The notes below the pieces were generated by a model. The model had not been told where the DNA came from, did no database searches, and worked only from the letters and a program-made list of their open reading frames with translations. Below, in pieces: positions 51,317 to 59,713 of a DNA stretch of 64,000 bases. Each line of letters opens with the position of its first letter. The first letter of the stretch is position 1. Source of the stretch: Nocardia macrotermitis (GTDB taxonomy: Bacteria > Actinomycetota > Actinomycetes > Mycobacteriales > Mycobacteriaceae); assembly GCF_009604405.1 (NCBI RefSeq), contig NZ_WEGK01000005.1, positions 496,001-560,000 on the forward strand. The letters are read 5' to 3'. A program made the translations under genes and the position numbers.

Positions 51317-52087
51317 ATGTGCGGCAGATATGCGACCACGGTGAACCCGGGCCGTTTGGCGGCCGAGCTGGATGCGATCGATGAGACCGGGGAGGGGCCG
51401 GTCGATCCGAATTACAATGTGGCGCCGACCAATCAGGTGTTGACGGTGGTCGAGCGGCACGATCGGGAGCATCCCGAGGAGGCCGCGCGGTTGCGGATCC
51501 GGCGGATGCGGTGGGGGCTGATTCCGGTGTGGACCAAGGCGGCCGAACCCGGTGTGCCGGTCAAGGGGAAACCGCTGTTCAACGCGCGCGCCGATCGGGC
51601 GGCCGAGGCGCCCTCGTTTCGTGACGCGGTCAAGAAACGTCGCTGTCTGGTGCCGATGGACGGCTGGTACGAGTGGGTCGTGGCGGGTGATCCGGCGGCG
51701 AAGGGCAAAGCTGTCAAGCGCCCTTATTACATGTCCCGCGCCGACGGGTCCCCGCTCTACATGGCCGGGCTGTGGTCGATCTGGCGTGATCGCGCCCAGC
51801 CGCAGCCGGATCCGCTGCTGTCCTGCACGATCCTGACCACCGACGCGATCGGCGAGCTGACCGCCATCCACGACCGGATGCCGCTGATGATGCCGCGCGA
51901 ACAGTGGTCCGCCTGGCTCGACCCGGATCATCCCGCACCGCACGAACTCCTGGAAACCCCTGGGCTGGAACGGATTTCGGACATCGTGGTGCGGGAGGTC
52001 CCGGCTCTGGTGAACAGCGTCCGGAACAACGGCCCCGAACTGCTGAACCGGGTCGAGGACCAACCCGGCCAGATCAGTCTGCTGTGA
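51317..52087 (+). CDS. SOS-response-associated peptidase-fold protein (YedK/HMCES)
   Basis: A 256-residue SRAP protein that crosslinks to abasic sites in single-stranded DNA and protects them. The catalytic Cys2 is exposed after Met removal (MCGRYA). Other conserved parts are YNVAPTNQVLTV, MRWGLIPVW, FNARADRAAEAPSFRDAVKKRRCLVPMDGWYEW, and TAIHDRMPLMM with the conserved His. Start ATG 51317 is fixed by the required Cys2. Rv3226c occupies the same place in M. tuberculosis. Confidence 0.93.
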   Translation: MCGRYATTVNPGRLAAELDAIDETGEGPVDPNYNVAPTNQVLTVVERHDREHPEEAARLRIRRMRWGLIPVWTKAAEPGVPVKGKPLFNARADRAAEAPSFRDAVKKRRCLVPMDGWYEWVVAGDPAAKGKAVKRPYYMSRADGSPLYMAGLWSIWRDRAQPQPDPLLSCTILTTDAIGELTAIHDRMPLMMPREQWSAWLDPDHPAPHELLETPGLERISDIVVREVPALVNSVRNNGPELLNRVEDQPGQISLL

Positions 52088-52137
52088 TTCCCGGGCCGCG
52101 GTCCGTGCGGCCGGAAATCGGTCGGACTCGGGTGGGA

Positions 52138-52428
52138 TCACTTGCAGGCGACGCTCGGGGTGATCAGATTGAGGCCGCATTTGGTGAGATCCGCACCCAT
52201 ATCGATGATTCGCGTGACGATGTCCCCGCCCAGATCCTGCGCCTTCTCGGCCTGATCGCCGAGGTCGCCGGGACCGGGCTGAGCGGGGGATTCGTGCTGG
52301 GTGCCGAGCGGGAACTCGGGTTTCGGCTGGGGCGCCGCGACGGCGGTGGCGACCCCGCACGTCAGGATCACGCCGCCGGACAGGGCGATGATCAGGGTGC
52401 GAACGGACTGCCTGTGGAACATGCGCAT
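52138..52428 (-). CDS. Small secreted protein of unknown function
   Basis: A 96-residue protein with a clear Sec signal peptide: basic start MRMFHRQSVR, hydrophobic core LIIALSGGVILTCGVATA, and an AxA cleavage site at VAAPQ. The mature part is Pro-rich then amphipathic (DIVTRIIDMGADLTKCGLNLIT) with two Cys near the end that could form a disulfide. No family recognised; such small exported proteins are common in Nocardia. ATG 52428 has GAGG five bases upstream; ATG 52422 is also possible. Convergent with yedK. Confidence 0.65.
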   Translation of the reverse strand: MRMFHRQSVRTLIIALSGGVILTCGVATAVAAPQPKPEFPLGTQHESPAQPGPGDLGDQAEKAQDLGGDIVTRIIDMGADLTKCGLNLITPSVACK

Positions 52429-52528
52429 CACATCCTCGGATCGACGGAACGGGCCCGTCAAGTAAACGCACAACCGGGGGATTCGCAGGCTATTTGCCGA
52501 TTCGGCCCTGTGGCACAGCGTGTTTGAG

Positions 52529-53050
52529 TTACTCGTCGCCGTTTCGCTGGGCGTCGGCGGTGGGTTGCGCGGTCGCGGAATCCTTCGGGGGGAGCGTGAG
52601 AATCCCCGGACGCGCCTGCTCGTAGTCGTCGACGAAGCGGCTCATCATCCGCCCGAGATCGATCCGTTCCGACTCGCTCCAGTCCCGAAGTACGTTGTCC
52701 AGCATCGCGTTCCGGCGTTGGCGCAGCGCGGTGGCGAGTTCCCGCCCGGCGTCGGTGACCGCCAGCACGCTGGCCCGGCCGTCGGCCGGATCGGCGCGGC
52801 GTTCGATGAGTCCGCGCTTGACCAGTGCGGCGGCCTGGCGGCTGATGGTGGAGGCGTCGGAGTACAGCAGCTCGGCCAGCGCGCCCGAACGCATCGGGCC
52901 GTCGTAGAGCAGACGGAAGATGATCGAGTAAGATGCAGCCTCGATCTCTCCGTGCGAGGCGGCCGCGATCTGAGCGTTGGTGCGTTCGCGGATTCGGCCC
53001 AGTCGGATCAACTGCAGGGCGATGAGATCGATCGCCTCGTCGTGGTCCAT
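52529..53050 (-). CDS. MarR-family transcriptional regulator
   Basis: A 173-residue winged helix-turn-helix regulator. The DNA-binding part runs from RSGALAELLYSDASTISRQAAALVKRGL to RRADPADGRASVLAVTDAGREL, with the family wing motif DGRAS. The helices on either side form the dimer. ATG 53050 has GAGGAGG six bases upstream. Two perfect short palindromes lie 59-81 bases upstream and are likely its own operator. The C-terminal ~25 residues (PKDSATAQPTADAQRNGDE) are disordered. Target genes and ligand are unknown. Confidence 0.85.
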   Translation of the reverse strand: MDHDEAIDLIALQLIRLGRIRERTNAQIAAASHGEIEAASYSIIFRLLYDGPMRSGALAELLYSDASTISRQAAALVKRGLIERRADPADGRASVLAVTDAGRELATALRQRRNAMLDNVLRDWSESERIDLGRMMSRFVDDYEQARPGILTLPPKDSATAQPTADAQRNGDE

Positions 53051-53108
53051 GGACGCCCTCCTCGGGGAACCGCAACACTGGTTGAGGCGGTCAATTGCTT
53101 GAGTTTTC

Positions 53109-53131
53109 CAACTAGTTGTACTTGGCAAGTA
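53109..53131. promoter_or_regulatory. Two adjacent palindromes, probable MarR operator
   Basis: CAACTAGTTG (53109-53118) and TACTTG-G-CAAGTA (53119-53131) directly abut each other, in the marR promoter region. ACTTG/CAAGT half-sites are common for MarR proteins. Confidence 0.55.
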
Positions 53132-53227
53132 TGTGTCAGGGTGTCGGGATATGCAAGGTGACCGATGTGGTATTCCATCGGTGCAGGTCAGTGGGGGCTA
53201 TGTCCGGGATGTCCGAGTTGTGGATGC

Positions 53228-53731
53228 TCAGCCCGCGGTCACCGGAGCGGTCACGGCCGAGGTGAGACGCACCAGATCCCGCGGATCGAGTTCGATCTCC
53301 AGACCGCGTCGTCCGGCGCTGCACAGCATCCGATCCCAGTCCAGCGCCGAGGCGTCGACCACCGTGGGCAGCGTGCGCTTCTGACCCAGCGGGGAGATGC
53401 CGCCCAGGACGTAACCGGTGGTGCGTTCGGCCTTGGTCTTGTCCGCCATCACGGCCTTGGACGCACCCAGCGCCGCGGCGGCCGCCTTGAGCGAGAGCGT
53501 CGTGGGGACCGGCAGCACCGCGACCGCCAACCGGACGCCGCCCGACCCGCCGGACAACTCGATCACCAGCGTCTTGAAGATCTGCCCGGCCTGCACGCCC
53601 AGGCGTTCGGCCAGCGCCGCGACCGCCTCGGCTCCGAACGAATCGTTGCGCGGATCGTGCGGATAGGTGTGCACGCGATGGGCCACTTCGGCTTTCGCCG
53701 CTGCGCGGATCGCGGGGGTCGGACCGGCCAT
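53228..53731 (-). CDS. ybaK: Cys-tRNA(Pro)/tRNA deacylase YbaK
   Basis: A 167-residue YbaK/EbsC-type editing protein that hydrolyses mischarged Cys-tRNA(Pro). Features: LGVQAGQIFKTLVIEL, AVLPVPTTLSLKAAAAALGAS with KAVMADKTKAERTTGYVLGGISPLGQKR, the family's substrate-binding block, including the Lys and the GxxxPxGxK motif. ATG 53731; the longer frame upstream has no similarity. It is divergent from sigH. Confidence 0.9.
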   Translation of the reverse strand: MAGPTPAIRAAAKAEVAHRVHTYPHDPRNDSFGAEAVAALAERLGVQAGQIFKTLVIELSGGSGGVRLAVAVLPVPTTLSLKAAAAALGASKAVMADKTKAERTTGYVLGGISPLGQKRTLPTVVDASALDWDRMLCSAGRRGLEIELDPRDLVRLTSAVTAPVTAG

Positions 53732-53824
53732 GCCGGTCACATTAGGCGAGCCGCCCGGTCGGGCCAAGGCGGTGTGTCCGGCGTAGCGGCGCGGTGTGTC
53801 CGGCGTCGCGGCCACCCGGCAGCG

Positions 53825-53850
53825 GGAACACAGCGGCCCCGGCGCATGTT
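53825..53850 (+). promoter_or_regulatory. SigH-type promoter upstream of sigH
   Basis: GGAAC (53825-53829), 18 bases, then GTT (53848-53850). This fits the SigH/SigR consensus GGAAT/C-N18-GTT. The expected start site is about 40 bases before the GTG 53896, so SigH would positively autoregulate its own longer product. Confidence 0.7.
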
Positions 53851-53895
53851 GCACGCCATACGCATCCCATTCCGTGAGAAAGAAGGAGTCCGCCG

Positions 53896-54753
53896 GTGAC
53901 GGTTCTGATCGATGAACGTCCGCCGCGCACCGCGTCGTCCGCGGAGCTCGTCGCCGTGGCGGTGCCTCCCGTCACCGGATTCCCGCTGCCCGTATCGATC
54001 ACGGTAGATTCTGTGATTACGGCGATCGAAGGGATGGGCGTGACGAGCGACGACGATTTGGCGGCCGATCGCCTGGACGGTGCGGCCGAAACTCCGGATT
54101 CCGGTGACGAGCCGGACACCGGCGAGGAGGCACAGCGGCCGACCGCCCCGGCGGATCCGGCCGAGCTGGCGCGACGGTTCGAGCGCGACGCGCTCCCGCT
54201 GCTGGACCAGCTCTACGGCGCGGCCCTGCGGATGACCCGCAATCCGGCCGACGCCGAGGACCTGGTGCAGGAGACCTTCGCCAAGGCGTACCAGGGCTTC
54301 CGGTCCTTCCGCGAGGGCACCAACCTGCGGGCCTGGCTGTACCGGATCCTGACCAACACCTACATCAACTCCTACCGCAAGAAGCAGCGCCAGCCCGCGC
54401 AGTATCCGACCGACGAGATCACCGACTGGCAGCTGGCCGCCACGGCCGAGCACACCTCGACGGGTCTGCGTTCGGCGGAGATGGAGGCGCTCGAGGCGCT
54501 GCCCGACGACGACATCAAGGCCGCGCTCCAGGAACTGCCCGAGGAGTTCCGGATGGCGGTGTACTACGCCGACGTCGAGGGCTTCCCGTACAAGGAGATC
54601 GCCGAGATCATGGGCACTCCGATCGGTACGGTCATGTCGCGGCTGCACCGCGGCCGCAAACAACTCAAGGGGCTGCTCGCGGATGTGGCCCACGAGCGGG
54701 GGTTCGATCGCAACCAGGCGGGGGACGGGGCACGTCAGGAGGTCACCCAGTGA
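53896..54753 (+). CDS. sigH: ECF sigma factor SigH (SigR-like), with N-terminal extension
   Basis: A 285-residue extracytoplasmic-function sigma factor for disulfide and heat stress. Region 2 is [34 protein letters not shown] and region 4 [31 protein letters not shown]. The first GTG (53896) has AAGGAG seven bases upstream; an internal GTG at 54040 has GAAGGG six bases upstream and would give a 237-residue form close to the usual length. The ~48-residue extension lies downstream of the SigH-type promoter, paralleling the long SigR' isoform of Streptomyces. It overlaps rshA by four bases (GTGA). Confidence 0.93.
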   Translation: MTVLIDERPPRTASSAELVAVAVPPVTGFPLPVSITVDSVITAIEGMGVTSDDDLAADRLDGAAETPDSGDEPDTGEEAQRPTAPADPAELARRFERDALPLLDQLYGAALRMTRNPADAEDLVQETFAKAYQGFRSFREGTNLRAWLYRILTNTYINSYRKKQRQPAQYPTDEITDWQLAATAEHTSTGLRSAEMEALEALPDDDIKAALQELPEEFRMAVYYADVEGFPYKEIAEIMGTPIGTVMSRLHRGRKQLKGLLADVAHERGFDRNQAGDGARQEVTQ

Positions 54754-55046
54754 GTGGGCACGAGCACAACGAGGGTGATGCGGATATGAAGCTGGACTGT
54801 ACGGCGGTACTCGCCGATGTCTGGCTGATGATCGACGGCGAATGTGATCAGGCCACTCGCGAACGGCTGCAACATCATCTGGAGACCTGCTCGCCGTGCA
54901 TCGACGCGTACGGCCTCGAGGAGAAACTCAAGCGGCTGCTCAACCGCAAATGCGGCGGTGATCGGGCCCCGGACTCGCTGCGTGAGCGGTTGACCGTGGA
55001 GATCCGCCGGTCGATCACCGTCACCGAGCGTTCCGACGAGCTCTGA
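54750..55046 (+). CDS. rshA: Redox-sensing anti-sigma factor RshA (RsrA type)
   Basis: A 98-residue ZAS-type anti-sigma factor that holds SigH until thiols are oxidised. The zinc motif is HHLETCSPC (HxxxCxxC), with a further Cys nearby at KCGG and DCTAV. The GTG overlaps the sigH stop. Length and motif position match RsrA/RshA. Confidence 0.94.
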   Translation: MSGHEHNEGDADMKLDCTAVLADVWLMIDGECDQATRERLQHHLETCSPCIDAYGLEEKLKRLLNRKCGGDRAPDSLRERLTVEIRRSITVTERSDEL

Positions 55047-55116
55047 TAGACGAGCTCTGATATCGGGTGAGTTCTCGACCCTGCTGAACCACTCGGGAGC
55101 GAGTCTTACGAGCGAC

Positions 55117-55236
55117 GTTCGCGGCCGGCTCGTCGTTCAGCACTCGAAGCGCATGGCGAAGCCGAGTCTCGAGTGCTGAACGACGAGCCTTCGGGGCCGC
55201 GAACACGCGGCGCCGGAGGCGACGCCGAAATTACAG
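55117..55236 (+). repeat. Hairpin repeat family B, copy 3 (diverged)
   Basis: Outer arms GTTCGCGGCC (55117-55126) and GGCCGCGAAC (55195-55204), perfect 21-bp inner arms (55127-55147 with 55169-55189). The inner arms differ from copies 1 and 2 at one pair, C-G there and A-T here (CCCTCGA/TCGAGGG versus CACTCGA/TCGAGTG), so both sides changed together. The tail GCCGGAGGCGACGCCGAAA is followed by TTACAG, as in copy 1. It sits between the convergent rshA and bL37 genes. Confidence 0.8.
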
Positions 55237-55237
55237 C

Positions 55238-55312
55238 TCAGCTGTTCGGACGCTTGCCGTGATTGGCTGCGTTGCCCTTGCGGCTGCGCTTCTTACGACC
55301 ACGCTTTCCCAT
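55238..55312 (-). CDS. Ribosomal protein bL37 (24 residues)
   Basis: A 25-codon frame encoding a very basic peptide that starts MGKRGRKKRSRKG and ends ANHGKRPNS. This matches bL37, the small protein found in mycobacterial 50S subunits, which has nearly the same start and the same ANHGKRPN ending. ATG 55312 is preceded by AAGGGAG. It is divergent from the biotinylated-protein gene and close to sigH-rshA. Too short for usual gene callers. Confidence 0.85.
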   Translation of the reverse strand: MGKRGRKKRSRKGNAANHGKRPNS

Positions 55313-55401
55313 GATTTCTCCCTTCTGATCGAACGACATTGTTCCACGTGTGGTTGGCTATATCGTCAGCTGGTCGTCACGTCGAACTCCGGAAGGGTGC
55401 C

Positions 55402-55617
55402 ATGGCTGAGGAAGTGCTCGCGGAGATGGTCTCGACCGTCTTCCAGATCGTCGCGCGGGAGGGCGCGGTGGTGGCCGAGGGCGACACCCTGGTGCTGCTG
55501 GAGTCGATGAAGATGGAGATCCCCGTCGTGGCCGAGGGGCCGGGCACGGTCACCTCGATCAATGTCGCGCCCGGCGATGTCCTACAGAAGGGCGACCTGA
55601 TCGCCGTGATCTCCTAG
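55402..55617 (+). CDS. Biotinylated protein TB7.3 (biotinyl/lipoyl carrier domain)
   Basis: A 71-residue single biotinyl-lipoyl domain. The modified Lys lies in ESMKMEIPV (EAMKM in most members), flanked by the two half-repeats of the barrel (VAREGAVVAEGDTLVLL and INVAPGDVLQKGDLIAV). Its partner carboxylase is unknown. ATG 55402 has GAAGGG upstream. It is one base before the PdtaS gene, so they are co-transcribed, as Rv3221c-Rv3220c. Confidence 0.92.
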   Translation: MAEEVLAEMVSTVFQIVAREGAVVAEGDTLVLLESMKMEIPVVAEGPGTVTSINVAPGDVLQKGDLIAVIS

Positions 55618-55618
55618 C

Positions 55619-57130
55619 ATGTCCACTCTGAGTGATCTGCTCGCCGAGCACACCGATCTGCCCGGCGCGGCCGTGGACCATCTGCAACGTGTCGTCGGCG
55701 ACTGGCAGCTGCTGGCGGATCTGTCGTTCGCGGATCTGCAACTGTGGGTGGGCGTCGGCCCGGTCGCGGAGGGGGCCGACGTGGTGTGCGTGGCCCAGTG
55801 CCGCCCCACCACCGCGCCGACCGTGCATCCGGAGGATCTGGTCGGTTCGCTGGCCTCCCGGGACGATCATCCACAGGTCTTCCAGGCGTTGCGCGGCGGC
55901 GCGATCGTGCGGTTCGACAACGATCAGGAACAGGCGGGGGTCTACCACCCGAATCCGACCCGGCTGATCCACGAGGCGATTCCGGTGCGCGTCGGCGAGG
56001 ACGTCATCGCGGTGCTGGGCCGCGACCTCGAGGTGCAGCGCACCAAGATGCGTGGCAATCTCGAGATCGCCTACATGGCGTGCGCGGACGATCTGTGCCA
56101 GATGATGGCCGACGGCACCTTCCCGACGCTGGAGGATCGGACCGGTTCGCACTCCAGTCCGCGCGCGGGGGACGGATTCATCCGCCTCGACACCGACGGC
56201 ATCGTGCGGTACGCCAGTCCCAACGCGCTCTCGGCCTATCACCGGATGGGGTTGCAGGCCGATCTGGACGGCCAGGATCTGGCTCAGACGACACGTTCGC
56301 TGATCACCGACCCGTTCGACGCGCAGGAGGTCGTCAGCGACATCCAGGCCGCGCTCGCGGGGAAATCCGGACGTCGCATGGAGGTCGAGGCGCGCGGGGC
56401 GACGGTGCTGCTGCGCACGCTGGTGCTGCGCCCGCACGGCGAACTGGCCGGGGCCGCGGTGCTGGTGCGCGACGTCACCGAGGTCAAGCGTCGCGATCGC
56501 GCGCTGCTGTCCAAGGACGCCACCATCCGTGAGATCCACCATCGGGTGAAGAACAATCTCCAGACCGTGGCCGCGCTGCTGCGGTTGCAGGCGCGTCGCA
56601 CCGAGAACGAGGAGGCGCAGCTCGCGCTGACCGAATCGGTGCGCCGGGTCACCTCGATCGCCTCGGTGCACGAGATGCTGTCCATGTCGGTGGACGAGGA
56701 GGTCGATCTCGACGAGGTCGTGGACCGGCTGCTGCCGATCATGGCCGACGTCGCGACGGTCAACACCGCGCGCATCAAGGTCCGCCGCGAGGGCTCACTG
56801 GGCGTGTTCTCCGCCGAACGCGCGACACCGCTGGTCATGGTGCTGACCGAACTGGTGCAGAACGCCATCGAGCACGCCTTCGACGCCGGTGAGAACGGTA
56901 CGGTGACGATCCGCTCGGAGCGTTCCGCGCGCTGGCTGGACGTCATCATCGGCGACGACGGCCGCGGCCTGCCGGACGGTTTCAGCCTGGAGGGTTCGGA
57001 CCGGCTGGGCCTACAGATCGTCCGCACCCTGGTCACCGCCGAACTCGGCGGATCGATCGGGCTGCACCCCGGTGCCGACGTCGGCACCGATGCGGTCCTG
57101 CGAGTCCCCTTGGGGCGTCGTACGCGGTAG
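55619..57130 (+). CDS. pdtaS: Sensor histidine kinase PdtaS (HWE/HisKA_2 type)
   Basis: A 503-residue soluble kinase. The N-terminal ~150 residues are a GAF domain, then a PAS-like domain (FIRLDTDGIVRYASPNALSAYHRMG), then the HisKA_2 dimerisation domain with phospho-acceptor His in EIHHRVKNNLQTVAALLRLQARR. The ATPase lobe has ELVQNAIEHAF, DDGRGLPDGF and LGLQIV. In mycobacteria PdtaS signals to PdtaR, an RNA-binding antiterminator located elsewhere. No membrane segment. ATG 55619. Confidence 0.93.
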   Translation: MSTLSDLLAEHTDLPGAAVDHLQRVVGDWQLLADLSFADLQLWVGVGPVAEGADVVCVAQCRPTTAPTVHPEDLVGSLASRDDHPQVFQALRGGAIVRFDNDQEQAGVYHPNPTRLIHEAIPVRVGEDVIAVLGRDLEVQRTKMRGNLEIAYMACADDLCQMMADGTFPTLEDRTGSHSSPRAGDGFIRLDTDGIVRYASPNALSAYHRMGLQADLDGQDLAQTTRSLITDPFDAQEVVSDIQAALAGKSGRRMEVEARGATVLLRTLVLRPHGELAGAAVLVRDVTEVKRRDRALLSKDATIREIHHRVKNNLQTVAALLRLQARRTENEEAQLALTESVRRVTSIASVHEMLSMSVDEEVDLDEVVDRLLPIMADVATVNTARIKVRREGSLGVFSAERATPLVMVLTELVQNAIEHAFDAGENGTVTIRSERSARWLDVIIGDDGRGLPDGFSLEGSDRLGLQIVRTLVTAELGGSIGLHPGADVGTDAVLRVPLGRRTR

Positions 57131-57168
57131 ATCTCTCCACAGCCGACAAGCCCAACGCAACCACCAAG

Positions 57169-57370
57169 GTGCCCAGCGGCGAATCGTCTCCGTCCGCCTG
57201 GTAGTTGCCCGCGAAGCGAAAGGCTCTGCAAGGCCAGCTCCAAGGGTTTTCGGCGCGGCTCGTCGTTCAGCCCTCGAAGCGCATGGTCGGAGGCCGAGTC
57301 TCGAGGGCTGAACGACGAGCCACACGGGCGCCGAAAACCTGCCGGAGCGAAGCGGAGGCCAAAGACACAG
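57169..57370 (+). repeat. Hairpin repeat family B, copy 2
   Basis: Nearly identical to copy 1 at 39391-39590 over ~195 bp. Outer arms 57245-57256/57328-57339, inner 21-bp arms 57257-57277/57301-57321. The tail has one extra CGGAG-like unit (GCCGGAGCGAAGCGGAGGCC). Confidence 0.85.
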
Positions 57371-57606
57371 GTTGCTCGGCGTGCGCTTGGGGGCGTCAAC
57401 AGGAATTTCCTGTTTACGGGACTTGTCGTGTGGCGCACAACACGGGTGATTTTCGGATTGGCACATTGCGATGCCGAATTTCCGTCCGGTTGTTTTGTCC
57501 AGCACGGTATCCGCCATTCCGGTGCACAGCTGGCCGAAATGTACGGATTGCGGTCTCGCCGGAGTTGCCGTCCGGACCGGAGATATCCGGTCCCGGAGAC
57601 AATGAA
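57371..57606. other. AT-richer non-coding gap before whiB1 3' end
   Basis: No gene is seen. The stretch has visibly lower GC than the surroundings and holds a perfect 17-bp palindrome (AACAGGAA-T-TTCCTGTT, 57398-57414) and GGACCGG/CCGGTCC arms (57574-57580/57587-57593). It lies between two converging genes, so these may be terminators or fragments of a lost element. Confidence 0.4.
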
Positions 57607-57631
57607 GCCCGGCACCTCACGGGTGCCGGGC
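57607..57631 (-). terminator. Hairpin after whiB1
   Basis: GCCCGGCACC (57607-57616) pairs with GGTGCCGGGC (57622-57631), 10 perfect bp, 65 bases past the whiB1 stop. Confidence 0.7.
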
Positions 57632-57695
57632 CGAAGTGCGTTACGCGCCGGGGCTGATGCGTGTGATCGGTGGCCGTAACGCCGACCGTCGTGGG

Positions 57696-57950
57696 TTAGA
57701 CGACGGCCCGGGTACGCGTCCGCGCATTGCGACGCTTCAGCGCGCGCCGCTCGTCTTCGCTCATACCGCCCCATACACCAGCGTCCTGCCCGGACTGAAG
57801 GGCCCAGGACAGGCAGTCGGCAGTGACGGGGCAGCGGGCGCAGACCAGCTTGGCATCGGCAATCTGCGCGAGTGCAGGACCGCTGTTACCCACCGGGAAG
57901 AACAGCTCGGGGTCCTCATCGCGACAGATGGCCTTGTGGCGCCAGTCCAT
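57696..57950 (-). CDS. whiB1: WhiB1 [4Fe-4S] nitric-oxide-responsive regulator
   Basis: An 84-residue WhiB1, essential in mycobacteria; its cluster reacts with nitric oxide. Cluster Cys are in HKAICRDEDPELFFPVG, KLVCARCPVTADC, followed by GVWGGMSEDERRALKRR. ATG 57950 has AAAGGAG upstream and gives the same length as the M. tuberculosis protein. A CRP-like site lies 92 bases upstream, as expected from known cAMP-CRP control of whiB1. Confidence 0.95.
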   Translation of the reverse strand: MDWRHKAICRDEDPELFFPVGNSGPALAQIADAKLVCARCPVTADCLSWALQSGQDAGVWGGMSEDERRALKRRNARTRTRAVV

Positions 57951-58041
57951 TCCTCTGCTCCTTTGCTGGGCGCGCCGCAAGGCACGCCATGAGTTTGTGG
58001 TTCGTTCACTTGTGCGACTCGAATGTTTCCGCACGGTTGCT

Positions 58042-58057
58042 TGTGAATGCTTTCACG
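58042..58057. promoter_or_regulatory. CRP-like binding site upstream of whiB1
   Basis: TGTGA-ATGCTT-TCACG, one base from the CRP consensus TGTGA-N6-TCACA. Distance to whiB1 ATG is 92 bases. In M. tuberculosis Cmr/CRP controls whiB1 from such a site. Confidence 0.65.
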
Positions 58058-58125
58058 AACACCGTAGATGTCAATAGCTTTGTGGTGCACCGTGGGGAAG
58101 CTCACGCCTAAGACCCCGGTAACGG

Positions 58126-58144
58126 GGACTGCGGAGTCCTTTTT
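58126..58144 (+). terminator. Hairpin with T-run between dagK and whiB1
   Basis: GGACT-GCGG-AGTCC followed by five Ts on the plus strand, with CCCCG-GTAA-CGGGG just before it. Read from the minus strand it lies downstream of the diacylglycerol-kinase-like gene; the T-run is on the opposite strand, where no gene is seen, so direction is uncertain. Confidence 0.4.
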
Positions 58145-58185
58145 ACCCGCTCGAACCGGTTTCCGCAGCACAACTGGGATGTTTC

Positions 58186-59145
58186 TCAGTTGTGTCGGGT
58201 CACATCCGGCTGCGGCGCGACCACATCGAGGACCTGCGGCACGGCCGTGAAATCCACCACGTTGCGACGGCCGATGAAATCGCCATCGATTTGCAGACCT
58301 ATGGGCGTGTCGGCCTCGATCCGCACCGATGGCACGTCGTCATCCCGAAACAGGCTGCGGGCCTGCGGGTTTCCCTCGGCGGCCAACAGTTGCCGGGTGA
58401 TCAACAGGGTCGAGGCCACGCCCATCGTCCGCATCGCGAACACTCCCAGACCCGTCTCGAATGTTGTGCCCGGATTGGTATGTACCGGGGTGGAATCGAG
58501 ATACGTCCACGGCGTCGTATTCGTCACGAACGCGTAGTACACGCCGCGCACCGGTTCCTGCCCGGGAATGTGCACCGTCACCGACGGTTCGGTGCGCCGG
58601 GCCCGGAAGAACTGCCGCACGGTCGTGGTGACGTAACGGACCGGGGTGGCCGCGTGCCCCTTGGCGCGGCTCTCGTCGATGGCCTCGCACACATCCGCGT
58701 CCAGCCCGACGCCCGAGCTGAAGGTGAACCAGCGATCGTCGGCCAGGCCCAGGCCGATCCGGCGATCCTTCTCCAGCGACATCAGGTCGATGAGCTGGTT
58801 GGTCGCCGCGACCGGATCGGGCTTGATGCCCAGCGAGCGCGCGAAGACGTTCGCCGAGCCGCCCGGGATGACGCCCAGTCGCGGTTTCCACGCCTGCCCG
58901 TCATCGATCTGCGGCAGCGGCAGGAATCCGTTGATCGTCTCGTTGACGGTGCCGTCGCCGCCGTGCACGACGATCAGGTCCATCTCGTTGGTCGCGGCCC
59001 ACTGCGCGAGTTCGGCGGCGTGCCCGCGGTGCTGGGTGTGCGCGACGGTCAGTTGGGTGCGGCTCTCCAGCGCATGGGCCAGCAGGTCGCGGGTGGCCGC
59101 TGTGGTGGAGGTGGCATTCGGATTCACGATCAGCAGCGTCCGCAC
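58186..59145 (-). CDS. Diacylglycerol kinase family lipid kinase
   Basis: A 319-residue lipid kinase of the DagK/YegS type. It starts LLIVNPNATSTT, carries the ATP-binding HGGDGTVNETING loop, and GVIPGGSANVFARSLGI in the second conserved block. Mycobacterial homologues phosphorylate diacylglycerol or related lipids. GTG 59145. Upstream of whiB1 on the same strand (Rv3218-like). Confidence 0.9.
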   Translation of the reverse strand: MRTLLIVNPNATSTTAATRDLLAHALESRTQLTVAHTQHRGHAAELAQWAATNEMDLIVVHGGDGTVNETINGFLPLPQIDDGQAWKPRLGVIPGGSANVFARSLGIKPDPVAATNQLIDLMSLEKDRRIGLGLADDRWFTFSSGVGLDADVCEAIDESRAKGHAATPVRYVTTTVRQFFRARRTEPSVTVHIPGQEPVRGVYYAFVTNTTPWTYLDSTPVHTNPGTTFETGLGVFAMRTMGVASTLLITRQLLAAEGNPQARSLFRDDDVPSVRIEADTPIGLQIDGDFIGRRNVVDFTAVPQVLDVVAPQPDVTRHN

Positions 59146-59248
59146 GCGACGAGCCTACTGACCGCCCGTCCGAATTCCGTGCCCCGGCCGTGCCCGCGGT
59201 CGGATTCCCTGGTCGTGGTCCGGCTCGGCCGGGTCGTAGGCTGGGCGC

Positions 59249-59713
59249 GTGGCGATGCAGAACTCGGACGGGCGCGACGACGATCAGGTCGTCGCGCAGG
59301 GCGACGTGCCGACGGTGGTGCCGAACACGGTGCGTGGTGCGGGCGCGCTCGCGGCGCTGGAGGGGGTGGCCGGTGTGATCGTGGCGATCGTGCTGGTCGT
59401 GCGCGGTCTGTCGGGGGTGGATCAGAGCAAGGTGAGCGCGTACGGGACCGCGGCGTGGTTCCTGATTCTGGGCGCCGCGGTGCTCGCGGCCGGGATCGGG
59501 TTGTTCCGCGGACGTCGCTGGGGCCGGGCGATCGCGGTGATCGCGCAGGTGCTGCTGCTGCCGGTGGCCTGGTACATGCTCGAGGGCGGTCAGGCGCAGT
59601 TCGGGATTCCGCTCGGACTGGTCGCGCTGGCCGGGCTGGGGCTGCTGTTCGCGCCGCCGTCCTCGCGCTGGATGGCGCAGGGGTACGACTCGTCGATCGG
59701 GTCGGCGGGCTGA
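59249..59713 (+). CDS. Conserved four-helix membrane protein
   Basis: A ~154-residue protein with four hydrophobic segments (VAGVIVAIVLVVRGL, AAWFLILGAAVLAAGIGLF, AIAVIAQVLLLPVAWYM, GIPLGLVALAGLGLLF) and a charged N-terminus. Matches the actinobacterial Rv3217c-type family, function unknown. GTG 59249 or ATG 59255; divergent from the lipid kinase. Confidence 0.8.
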   Translation: MAMQNSDGRDDDQVVAQGDVPTVVPNTVRGAGALAALEGVAGVIVAIVLVVRGLSGVDQSKVSAYGTAAWFLILGAAVLAAGIGLFRGRRWGRAIAVIAQVLLLPVAWYMLEGGQAQFGIPLGLVALAGLGLLFAPPSSRWMAQGYDSSIGSAG

